Under the pieces are notes generated by a model, which saw nothing but the letters and a program-made list of their open reading frames with translations, searched no databases and was not told where the DNA came from. Below, piece by piece: positions 1 to 5,135 of a stretch of DNA of 6,352 nt. A program made the translations under genes and the position numbers. Positions within the stretch are counted from its first letter, which is position 1; the number at the start of each line of letters is the position of its first letter. Origin of the DNA: Sphingomonadales bacterium (GTDB taxonomy: Bacteria; Pseudomonadota; Alphaproteobacteria; Sphingomonadales; Sphingomonadaceae); contig JAGPVK010000261.1 in assembly GCA_018067055.1 (NCBI GenBank), positions 1 through 6,352 on the forward strand, read 5' to 3'.

Positions 1-1
1 C

Positions 2-316
2 TATGCCCAGATAGCAGAAATGCTGACGGGTCCGGTCGCGCTTGCCACATCGGATGATCCGGTGGCCGCTGCAAAAATCGCAGTGGAATTTGCAAAAACC
101 AACGATCGTTTGGAAATCGTTGGCGGCGCAATGGGCGACACCCTTCTTGACGAAGCGGGCATCAAGACCCTGGCTGCCATGCCTTCGCTTGACGAACTGC
201 GCGGAACGATTGTTGGATTGCTTGTCGCACCACAAACGAAAATCGCACGGGTTCTTGTCGAGCCGGCAACCAGTGTTGCACGCGTACTCAGCGCTTATGC
301 TGCTGCGGGTGAATGA
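2..316 (+). CDS. rplJ: 50S ribosomal protein L10, C-terminal part (5' end outside window)
   Basis: L10 forms the base of the ribosomal stalk. Its N-terminal domain binds 23S rRNA with L11, and its C-terminal helix carries the L7/L12 dimers that recruit translation factors. The window holds the last 104 codons of a protein usually near 170 residues, reading from YAQIAEMLTGPVALATS at the left edge. The central GPVALATSDDP and the run EIVGGAMGD are typical of bacterial L10. The tail ending SVARVLSAYAAAGE matches the amphipathic helix that docks L7/L12. The reading frame is open through the left edge, so the ATG at 20 is an internal Met and not the start. rplL follows 42 bp downstream on the same strand, the universal rplJL order. 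The L10 autoregulatory leader, if present, would lie upstream of the window. The identification is secure from the sequence and from its neighbour. Confidence 0.97.
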   Translation, partial: YAQIAEMLTGPVALATSDDPVAAAKIAVEFAKTNDRLEIVGGAMGDTLLDEAGIKTLAAMPSLDELRGTIVGLLVAPQTKIARVLVEPATSVARVLSAYAAAGE

Positions 317-358
317 ATTTAACTTTTCAAATATTTAGAAAATTGGAGCGTATTTAAA

Positions 359-730
359 ATGGCTGATATTGCAAAACTGGTCGAAGAACTTTCGAAACTC
401 ACCGTCATGGAAGCGGCTGAACTGTCCAAGGCACTGGAAGAAGAGTGGGGCGTTTCTGCTGCCGCTGCTGTTGCAGTTGCCGGTCCAGCGGCTGCCGCTG
501 GCGAAGCTGCTGAAGAGCAGACCGAATTTGACGTAATCCTGACCGGCGACGGCGGCAAGAAAATCCAGGTGATCAAGGAAGTCCGTGCGATCACCCAGCT
601 TGGCCTGACCGATGCGAAAGCCCTCGTCGAAGGCGCGCCTAAGGCGATCAAGGAAGGCGTTAACAAAGCCGAAGCAGAAGACATCAAAGCGAAGATCGAA
701 GCTGCCGGCGGTACCGTCGAACTTAAATAA
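359..730 (+). CDS. rplL: 50S ribosomal protein L7/L12
   Basis: This is the multi-copy acidic stalk protein that binds the L10 C-terminal helix as dimers and stimulates the GTPase activity of EF-Tu, EF-G and IF2. It has 123 residues, normal for the family. Residues 1-33 or so ([21 protein letters not shown]) form the helical dimerisation domain that contacts L10. Residues 34-52 are an Ala/Gly-rich flexible hinge. Residues 53 to the end form the factor-binding domain, with the conserved [30 protein letters not shown] and AGGTVELK stretches. The start is set by GGAG at 345-348, ten bases before the ATG. The 42-bp spacer from rplJ is AT-rich, which would keep the start accessible, consistent with the higher synthesis of L7/L12 relative to L10. 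The gene ends in TAA and is followed directly by a strong terminator instead of rpoB. Confidence 0.99.
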   Translation: MADIAKLVEELSKLTVMEAAELSKALEEEWGVSAAAAVAVAGPAAAAGEAAEEQTEFDVILTGDGGKKIQVIKEVRAITQLGLTDAKALVEGAPKAIKEGVNKAEAEDIKAKIEAAGGTVELK

Positions 731-755
731 GCCTGACGGTTTATTGATAAATCAG

Positions 756-791
756 GGGGTGGTTTCCGGTTCGGAAGCCGCCCCTTTTTTT
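756..791 (+). terminator. Rho-independent terminator of the rplJL operon
   Basis: A 12-bp stem pairs 756-767 with 773-784 around a five-base loop and is followed by seven Ts (785-791). Two of the pairs are G·U in the plus-strand RNA; in minus-strand RNA the same positions become A/C mismatches, and no T-run follows on that side. The structure is therefore built to stop transcription leaving rplL, not transcription arriving from the convergent gene that ends at 814. It lies 25 bp after the rplL stop codon. All of this is read directly from the sequence. Confidence 0.95.
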
Positions 792-813
792 ATGCCCCTG
801 TTTGTGCCTGTAT

Positions 814-1353
814 CTATGGTAGCGTGAACACCAGCCGGGCGCCGATGATATCCAGACCCGGATTCTGGACCCGGCTGAAAATCCCGGCATGGCTCAAATG
901 AACCCAGGTCGCTTCCAGATCGACTTTCTCCGACAAGCGCGCACCGACCGACAATTCCGGTTCAAACAGCACCCGCGAACCCAATTGCCGTTGCGAGCCG
1001 TCGGGCGCAAATTCCAGTCGGGGGCCATCGTGAATCGCAATCCCGATCCCGGGCCGCACATATATCCTGTCCCCGAACTTCCAGCTCAATCCGGCCGCAG
1101 CAAAGCTGGTGTTGCCGGAAAGATTGACCGAAGCCAGCAGATAGGGTGACGGCTTGCCGATGACAGACAGCGCCTCGATCCGGTCGCCACGGTAGCCCGC
1201 CTGCAGATCGACGCTGTCGGCATCGGAATCGACGGCAATGATGGTCACCACCTGATGCGCCGCGAACCCGCCATAAATTTCATCGGCATGGGCAGGTGAA
1301 GCGAGGACCAATCCCAGAAAAACCGTCAGATAGCGTGCAGAAAAACCGACCAT
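814..1353 (-). CDS. PagL-like outer-membrane acyloxyacyl hydrolase (lipid A 3-O-deacylase family)
   Basis: Members are eight-stranded outer-membrane beta-barrels that remove an ester-linked acyl chain from lipid A with a His-Ser-acid active site. The product has 179 residues. Residues 1-23 look like a Sec signal peptide, with a hydrophobic core and an SPAHA-DE cleavage site. The rest alternates polar and hydrophobic residues as in beta-strands and ends in a strand-like GARLVFTLP. The diagnostic motif is HLSHAG (His152, Ser154), matching the HxSNAG-type active site of PagL. It is followed by NPGLD, whose Asp168 sits about where PagL has its catalytic Glu. An in-frame TAA (1363-1365) four codons upstream fixes ATG 1353 as the earliest ATG. 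No clear Shine-Dalgarno precedes it, so expression may be weak, leaderless or coupled to the P450, which ends 87 bp upstream on the same strand. Family assignment is fairly firm. The substrate is uncertain, because sphingomonads typically carry glycosphingolipids in place of lipid A. Confidence 0.8.
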   Translation of the reverse strand: MVGFSARYLTVFLGLVLASPAHADEIYGGFAAHQVVTIIAVDSDADSVDLQAGYRGDRIEALSVIGKPSPYLLASVNLSGNTSFAAAGLSWKFGDRIYVRPGIGIAIHDGPRLEFAPDGSQRQLGSRVLFEPELSVGARLSEKVDLEATWVHLSHAGIFSRVQNPGLDIIGARLVFTLP

Positions 1354-1376
1354 CAGGACAATTTACAAGCGTTTCA

Positions 1377-1391
1377 GGCTTAGCGTAAGCC
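1377..1391. repeat. Short perfect inverted repeat upstream of the PagL-like gene
   Basis: GGCTTA-GCG-TAAGCC is a perfect 6-bp palindrome with a 3-bp centre, 24 bp upstream of the PagL-like start and within the 87-bp gap after the P450 stop. There is no T-run on either side, so it is not a classical terminator. It could be an operator or a small 5'-leader hairpin. A TAAATT (minus strand, 1365-1360) between it and the ATG could serve as a -10 box, but I find no matching -35. The repeat is seen directly; any function is a guess. Confidence 0.35.
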
Positions 1392-1440
1392 CGATGCACG
1401 GTAAGTCTTTTTCTGGGGCATGTTGACGGCTCAAGTTAAT

Positions 1441-2676
1441 TCAGCCGATCGGCACCATTTTAACCGGCATCTGATCAATCTCGTGCAGGAAACAACTGCC
1501 GGAATAGGTGAGCGGACCATCCTGCTCGACCCGAACATTGCGGCCGAGAATTTCTTCGAACAGCACCGCCAGCTGCATTTCCGCCAGCCGCGCACCCACG
1601 CAACGGTGGACGCCGTGACCGAAGGCGATATGGCGGCGGGCATTGTCTCTGGTAAAATCCACAACATCCGGATTGGTAAAAAGCTTCTCGTCGCGATTGG
1701 CCGAGATATACCAGAGGATGATTTTCTCGCCCGCCGGAATGATCTGGCCGCCCAGTTCCGTCTCGCAGGTCGTGGTCCGCCGCATGTGCGTGACGGGGGA
1801 TTGCCAGCGAATGATTTCCTGCGCCGCATTGGCCACCAGCGAAGGATCGTTGCGCAGCAGTTCAAACTGATCGGGGAACATGTTGCAGGCCCGGACAAAG
1901 CCGCTCATGCTGTTGCGCGTGGTGTCATTGCCGCCCACGATCAGCAGCGCGATATTGGCCAGCCGCTCCAGCTCGGGCATATTACCCATCGCCTCGCTGT
2001 GGATGATGCGGTTCAGAATCTTGTCATTCGGCGGCTGCTTGCGCTCCTGTTCAAACAGCTCGTCAAACTTGCCCAGCATCTGGTACATTTCAGCAAAGAA
2101 TTTCTGCATCCGTTCCTCGCTCTGGTCCGGCGAAACATCGCTGGCGGTATCCGACCAGCGCTTCATGTCGCGCCATTGCTCCCAGGGGAAATCGAACAGC
2201 ACGCAGAGCATGCCGATGGTCAGCTTCACCGAGACTTCCTCTACCCAGTCAAACGTCCCGCCAACCGGGAGTGCATCGAACAGCTCCTTGGTACGCTCTC
2301 TTATCTCCGGTTCTCGAGCGAGCATCTCGCTCGGGTTGAACGAAGGCTGCACCACCTTGCGCTGAGCCGTATGGGTAGGGGCGTCCATGGCAATGAAATT
2401 GGGAAACTCATATTCCCCACTGCTGTCGGTGATCGTGATCCCGCCATGCTCATAGGAAGAAGAATAGGCTTTCGGATCAAGTTCCACTTTCTGCACCAGA
2501 TCATGGGTCACCACCGACCAATAGGGTCCATAAGGGCTGTCGGGGAGATAGCTGACCGGCATTTCGCGGCGCAGCTGCGCGAAGGGCTCCTGCCAGCGGT
2601 TTTCGGAATAGAGCGCACCTTCACTCACATCAAAGGGCGTGATCGCCCGTTTTTCCAGAACATCAGAATTGGTCAT
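1441..2676 (-). CDS. Cytochrome P450, CYP153-like (probable alkane/fatty acid terminal hydroxylase)
   Basis: This is a soluble class I bacterial P450 of 411 residues, a normal length. CYP153 enzymes hydroxylate the terminal carbon of medium-chain alkanes and related aliphatic substrates using electrons from a ferredoxin and ferredoxin reductase. Visible landmarks are SPYGPYWSVV (47-56), the helix C region FIAMDAPTHTAQRKVV (94-109), the I-helix oxygen-activation motif GGNDTTRNSMSG (248-259), ExxR (Glu287-Arg290), WYISANRDE (322-330) and the heme loop FGHGVHRCVG (352-361) with Cys359 as the thiolate ligand. GGNDTTRNS, in place of the commoner AGxDTT, together with RHIAFGHGVHRCVGARLAEMQL-type sequence around the heme, is typical of CYP153. 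AGGAGAG (2684-2690) stands seven bases before the ATG and fixes the start. The gene is divergent from apt and upstream of the PagL-like gene. No ferredoxin or reductase gene lies beside it, unlike many CYP153 operons. P450 identity is certain; the subfamily and substrate are inferred from motif resemblance. Confidence 0.93.
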   Translation of the reverse strand: MTNSDVLEKRAITPFDVSEGALYSENRWQEPFAQLRREMPVSYLPDSPYGPYWSVVTHDLVQKVELDPKAYSSSYEHGGITITDSSGEYEFPNFIAMDAPTHTAQRKVVQPSFNPSEMLAREPEIRERTKELFDALPVGGTFDWVEEVSVKLTIGMLCVLFDFPWEQWRDMKRWSDTASDVSPDQSEERMQKFFAEMYQMLGKFDELFEQERKQPPNDKILNRIIHSEAMGNMPELERLANIALLIVGGNDTTRNSMSGFVRACNMFPDQFELLRNDPSLVANAAQEIIRWQSPVTHMRRTTTCETELGGQIIPAGEKIILWYISANRDEKLFTNPDVVDFTRDNARRHIAFGHGVHRCVGARLAEMQLAVLFEEILGRNVRVEQDGPLTYSGSCFLHEIDQMPVKMVPIG

Positions 2677-2711
2677 TGCATTTCTCTCCTGCCTTGCAGA
2701 TTATCCGATGA

Positions 2712-2740
2712 TTGCGGAAAGGCAAGCCGCTACTTACACA
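2712..2740 (+). promoter_or_regulatory. Weak candidate promoter for apt
   Basis: TTGCGG (2712-2717) and TACACA (2735-2740) are spaced by 17 bp in the 92-bp divergent gap between the P450 and apt. Each matches the sigma-70 consensus at only three of six positions. A transcript starting just after the -10 box would contain the ribosome site at 2752-2760 but not the ATG at 2742, which agrees with the apt start chosen here. This is weak evidence from sequence alone. Confidence 0.22.
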
Positions 2741-2751
2741 AATGTTCATTA

Positions 2752-2760
2752 AGGCAGGGG
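2752..2760 (+). promoter_or_regulatory. Ribosome binding site deciding the apt start
   Basis: AGGCAGGGG lies eight bases before the ATG at 2769. Two earlier in-frame ATG or equivalent starts (near 2712 and at 2742) have no purine-rich site before them, and they would add residues ahead of the position where Apt proteins normally begin. Confidence 0.55.
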
Positions 2761-2768
2761 CGAAGACA

Positions 2769-3308
2769 ATGACCGACAATGACGATCTCAGGGCATTGGT
2801 ACGGACGATTCCCGATTATCCCAAGCCGGGCATCCAGTTTCGCGATGTATCGACTCTGCTGCTCGACGGCCCCGCCTTTCGCAAAACCATCGACCGGATG
2901 ATTGCGCTGGTCGATCCGGACAGTTTCGACCTGATCGCTGGCATCGAAGCACGCGGATTCATCGTTTCGGCGGCCATGTCCTATGCGCTAACCAAGGGCA
3001 AGATCATGCTGCGCAAGCCCGGAAAATTGCCGGGCAAGTCGGTGAGTATCGACTATGCGCTGGAATATGGCAGCGACAAGATTGAAATGCATGTTGATGC
3101 GATCCAGCCCGGCCAGCGCGTGCTGCTGGTTGACGATCTGATCGCCACTGGCGGCACGGCTTTGGCCGGCGTGCAACTGCTGCGCGGTCAGGGCGCGATT
3201 GTCGAACAGGCCTTGTTCATTGTCGACCTGCCCGATCTGGGCGGGGCCCAGAAGCTCGCTGCCGCCGGGGTGACGCCGAAGGCGCTGATGGCCTTTGCCG
3301 GTGATTGA
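2769..3308 (+). CDS. apt: Adenine phosphoribosyltransferase
   Basis: This cytoplasmic purine-salvage enzyme makes AMP and pyrophosphate from adenine and PRPP. From ATG 2769 it has 179 residues, close to the E. coli enzyme. Family marks are DYPKPGIQFRDVSTLL (16-31) near the N-terminus, GIEARGF (58-64), the flexible-loop segment RKPGKLPG (82-89) that closes over the active site, and the PRPP-binding motif VLLVDDLIATGGTA (118-131) with its paired Asp and TGGT. The start is chosen because the family begins shortly before the DYPKPGI segment and because of the purine-rich site at 2752-2760. The stop codon lies inside the next gene, an MTA/SAH nucleosidase-like enzyme that would release adenine, the substrate of Apt. 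The pair therefore makes a short salvage route for adenine from polyamine and SAM metabolism. All conserved residues I looked for are present, and I see nothing odd. Confidence 0.97.
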   Translation: MTDNDDLRALVRTIPDYPKPGIQFRDVSTLLLDGPAFRKTIDRMIALVDPDSFDLIAGIEARGFIVSAAMSYALTKGKIMLRKPGKLPGKSVSIDYALEYGSDKIEMHVDAIQPGQRVLLVDDLIATGGTALAGVQLLRGQGAIVEQALFIVDLPDLGGAQKLAAAGVTPKALMAFAGD

Positions 3309-3987
3309 CCATATCGCGATCATCACCGGTGTGCAGGACGAGGCCGATGCCTTCCAGCGTGATCATCCGGTAACGTGCGTGGCCAGTCCGCTGGGTTCCA
3401 TCCGCCAGCTCGAACATGCCGGCAAGCAGGTTTCGGTGCTATGCTCCGGCATTGGCAAGGTCCACGCCGGAGCCGCCGCGCTCTATATGCACAGCCATTT
3501 CCGCCCGGACCTGCTGATGGTGATCGGCACCGCTGGCCATGTCAGCAGCAGCCAGGGGGACTGTTTCTATCTCGGCGAATCCCTGCAAGCCGATTATGGT
3601 ACGCTCGAAAAATTCGGTGAGCACGACGGCTTCACCCATTATAACGCCGGCGCCTGGCCCATCGGCCCGTCGGACTGGAAGCCGTTTATATCCCATCCAA
3701 TGCCCGAAGCCCTCGCCCTGCCCCAGGCGCGGATCGCGACCGCCGACTGTTTCGTCAAATGCCCCGACCGCTCGGGCTATTTGCGCGATGTGCTCAAAGC
3801 CGACCTGGTCGACATGGAGACCGCCGCAGTGGCCCAGATTGCGGCGCTGCTCGATATCCCCTGGGCCGGAATCAAGGCGGTGACCGATGGCGCCAACAGC
3901 GACAGTTCCGGTGATTTTCACGCCAATCTCGAACGGGCCGCAAACCGCGCCGCCGATGAGGCGGCACGGTTTATTGAATTGCTATGA
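3301..3987 (+). CDS. 5'-methylthioadenosine/S-adenosylhomocysteine nucleosidase-like protein
   Basis: This belongs to the purine nucleoside phosphorylase/uridine phosphorylase superfamily, MTAN/Pfs type. MTAN hydrolyses methylthioadenosine, and often SAH, to adenine and the thio-ribose. From GTG 3301 the product has 228 residues (E. coli MTAN has 232). Visible motifs are CSGIGKVHAGAA (48-59) and VIGTAGH (74-80) of the nucleoside-binding fold, TADCFV (147-152), VDMETAAVAQ (170-179) whose Met-Glu pair matches the ribose-binding Met173-Glu174 of E. coli, and AVTDGAN (193-199) with Asp196 at the catalytic-acid position. The start is uncertain: GTG 3301 overlaps the apt stop by 8 bp, and TTG 3295 is also in frame. 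Neither has a clear ribosome site, so translation is probably coupled to apt. The segment GVQDEADAF replaces the usual GAMEEE that carries catalytic Glu12; Glu14 or Asp16 may serve. A phosphorylase activity is the main alternative. The adjacent apt supports an adenine-releasing role. Confidence 0.82.
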   Translation: MIDHIAIITGVQDEADAFQRDHPVTCVASPLGSIRQLEHAGKQVSVLCSGIGKVHAGAAALYMHSHFRPDLLMVIGTAGHVSSSQGDCFYLGESLQADYGTLEKFGEHDGFTHYNAGAWPIGPSDWKPFISHPMPEALALPQARIATADCFVKCPDRSGYLRDVLKADLVDMETAAVAQIAALLDIPWAGIKAVTDGANSDSSGDFHANLERAANRAADEAARFIELL

Positions 3988-3993
3988 TTGCAT

Positions 3994-4023
3994 TTGACAA
4001 GCCCCCACAATCTTAGCCATGAA
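3994..4023 (+). promoter_or_regulatory. Candidate sigma-70 promoter for the small membrane protein-desaturase pair
   Basis: A perfect TTGACA (3994-3999) begins seven bases after the nucleosidase stop codon. Eighteen bases later CATGAA (4018-4023) is a half-matching -10 box; CCATGA at 17-bp spacing is an alternative. This lies in the 70-bp gap before the GTG-started gene at 4058 and would give a leader of about 25-30 bases. The -35 is strong and the -10 weak, so the call is tentative. Confidence 0.4.
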
Positions 4024-4044
4024 ATGGATGGTCGCTCAATAATC

Positions 4045-4048
4045 GGAG
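4045..4048 (+). promoter_or_regulatory. Ribosome binding site supporting the GTG start at 4058
   Basis: GGAG within AATCGGAGCC sits nine bases before GTG 4058. It makes this non-ATG start more credible than the internal ATG at 4100, which would remove the N-terminal segment and start at the edge of the first membrane helix. Confidence 0.6.
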
Positions 4049-4057
4049 CCAAGCCAC

Positions 4058-4273
4058 GTGCCAATAGTTGAATTTTTCGTCAGAAAAACGCTAAATTTCA
4101 TGCCGATATTGTTCGGTTTTCTGTTCTTTGGACCGCTTTTTGCACAGATTATGGACGGATTCGGGTTGCAACAGCCGCTGGGCCTGTCGACCCTGACTCT
4201 CGGACTGATCATCGGCGGCGCATGGGGCATATGCGCGTTTTTCCGCGGCAGCTGGATCTGGGCGAGACCATGA
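4058..4273 (+). CDS. Small two-helix inner-membrane protein, unknown function
   Basis: This is a 71-residue protein starting at GTG. I do not recognise a named family. A short basic N-terminus (VRKTLN, residues 8-13) leads into a first hydrophobic helix at about 14-32 (MPILFGFLFFGPLFAQIM). A short loop GFGLQQPLG follows, then a second helix at about 42-62 (GLSTLTLGLIIGGAWGICAFF), and a basic/aromatic tail, FRGSWIWARP. This predicts a hairpin in the inner membrane with both ends in the cytoplasm. The stop codon overlaps the ATG of the desaturase-type gene as ATGA, so the two are translationally coupled and probably work together, for example as an accessory or anchor subunit. A ribosome site nine bases before the GTG, good membrane topology and the tight overlap make it a real gene. 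The functional link is inference. Confidence 0.75.
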   Translation: MPIVEFFVRKTLNFMPILFGFLFFGPLFAQIMDGFGLQQPLGLSTLTLGLIIGGAWGICAFFRGSWIWARP

Positions 4274-5124
4274 CCGAGGCAGAGCTGCGCAAACAGGAAC
4301 GGCTGATCGCCCGCAAATATGCTGATCGCTTTCCATGGGAAGTCCCGGTCTGGGGCCTGGGCAATCTTTTGATCTGGCTTTCGCTTTGGCCGCTAGTGTT
4401 TCTCGATATATTGCCGCTGTGGCTCGCTTTCCCGATTGCCTGCGTCAACGTGATGGCCTGTTTCCTGCCGGCGCACGAAGCGGTGCACGGCATGATCGCC
4501 AGACCCGGCCAGAGGTTGCGCTGGCTGAACGAACTGGTCGGCCATCTCAGCCTGTTGCCCATGGCAATGCCCTATCGCATCCAGAAACTGACCCATTTCG
4601 AACATCACAAACATGTCAATCATCCGGAAAATGATCCCGACATCACCACCCAGTCCAAGGGACCGTGGGACGCCATCTGGCAAAGCTTTGTTCAGCGGCA
4701 ACGCGGCAAGGGTGGCGTGCTGCGCGGCTATGGCTATATATTGGAAAAAATCGGACGATCCGATGTGCTGGTCGACGGCGCGCTTTATCAACTGGGCTTC
4801 TTTGCCGCATTATTCACGCTCGCATGGAGCGGCTATGCGATAGAGGCCGCCCTGCTGTGGTGGGCGCCTCGCCATATCGGCATAGCCTATATCCAGTTTT
4901 TCTTCAGCTGGGCCCCGCATCATCCGGCGGTCAAACGGGGGCGCTATGACAATGCCAAATTCTTCAAAAGCCGGGTCGGCAATATCGCCTCGATGGGCAT
5001 GCAATATCATCTGATCCACCATCTCCACCCGTTCATCCCGCTAACCGACACGCCCAAGGCCTTTCGCGAGCTGCGACCAATACTCGAGGCGCGAGGGTGC
5101 CGGTTTGAAGGCGATTTGAAGTAA
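4270..5124 (+). CDS. Membrane fatty acid desaturase / carotenoid hydroxylase-type di-iron enzyme
   Basis: This is a 284-residue integral membrane protein of the fatty acid desaturase superfamily, whose members use a non-heme di-iron centre held by histidine boxes to desaturate or hydroxylate lipids or carotenoids. The three boxes are visible: HEAVH (69-73), HFEHH (109-113, followed by KHVNHPENDPD) and HLIHH (247-251, followed by LHPFIPL). An extra WAPHHP (214-219) is also present. Hydrophobic stretches at about 27-67 and 172-213 make two membrane hairpins that place the boxes on the cytoplasmic face. ATG 4270 is chosen because it overlaps the upstream stop as ATGA and opens with the plausible MTEAELRKQERLIARKYADR. 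In-frame ATGs at 4222 and 4231 would lie deep inside the preceding gene. The substrate cannot be read from the sequence: acyl lipids and carotenoids are both possible. A carotenoid-oxygenase gene lies convergently 11 bp downstream, which is suggestive only. Confidence 0.9.
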   Translation: MTEAELRKQERLIARKYADRFPWEVPVWGLGNLLIWLSLWPLVFLDILPLWLAFPIACVNVMACFLPAHEAVHGMIARPGQRLRWLNELVGHLSLLPMAMPYRIQKLTHFEHHKHVNHPENDPDITTQSKGPWDAIWQSFVQRQRGKGGVLRGYGYILEKIGRSDVLVDGALYQLGFFAALFTLAWSGYAIEAALLWWAPRHIGIAYIQFFFSWAPHHPAVKRGRYDNAKFFKSRVGNIASMGMQYHLIHHLHPFIPLTDTPKAFRELRPILEARGCRFEGDLK

Positions 5125-5135
5125 GCAGATTTCGC

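Noticed and set aside
319..687. Antisense open frame opposite rplL
   Set aside because: Its Ala/Ser-rich low-complexity product is the mirror of the Ala-rich hinge and highly biased codons of rplL. There is no independent support.
756..791. The terminator acting in both directions, also for the PagL-like gene
   Set aside because: In minus-strand RNA two stem positions become A/C mismatches and no T-run follows, so it would be a poor terminator from that side.
2691..2723. Imperfect inverted repeat GCCTT...AAGGC in the P450/apt divergent gap
   Set aside because: The arms are only five bases with an interrupted extension and a long spacer. This is not distinguishable from chance, though a regulator site in this gap remains possible.
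2712..2768. N-terminal extension of Apt
   Set aside because: There is no ribosome site before the earlier starts, and the extra residues are not part of the family fold.
1420..2772. A 450-codon open frame on the plus strand, antisense to the P450 gene
   Set aside because: It is rich in His, Arg and Gln with no recognisable domain or ribosome site, and it covers a P450 gene with every hallmark motif intact. Long antisense open frames are common in GC-rich genomes.
4222..4269. N-terminal extension of the desaturase-type protein from ATG 4222 or 4231
   Set aside because: It would overlap the small membrane protein gene by about 50 bp. The ATGA junction at 4270 gives a cleaner coupled start and a sensible N-terminus.
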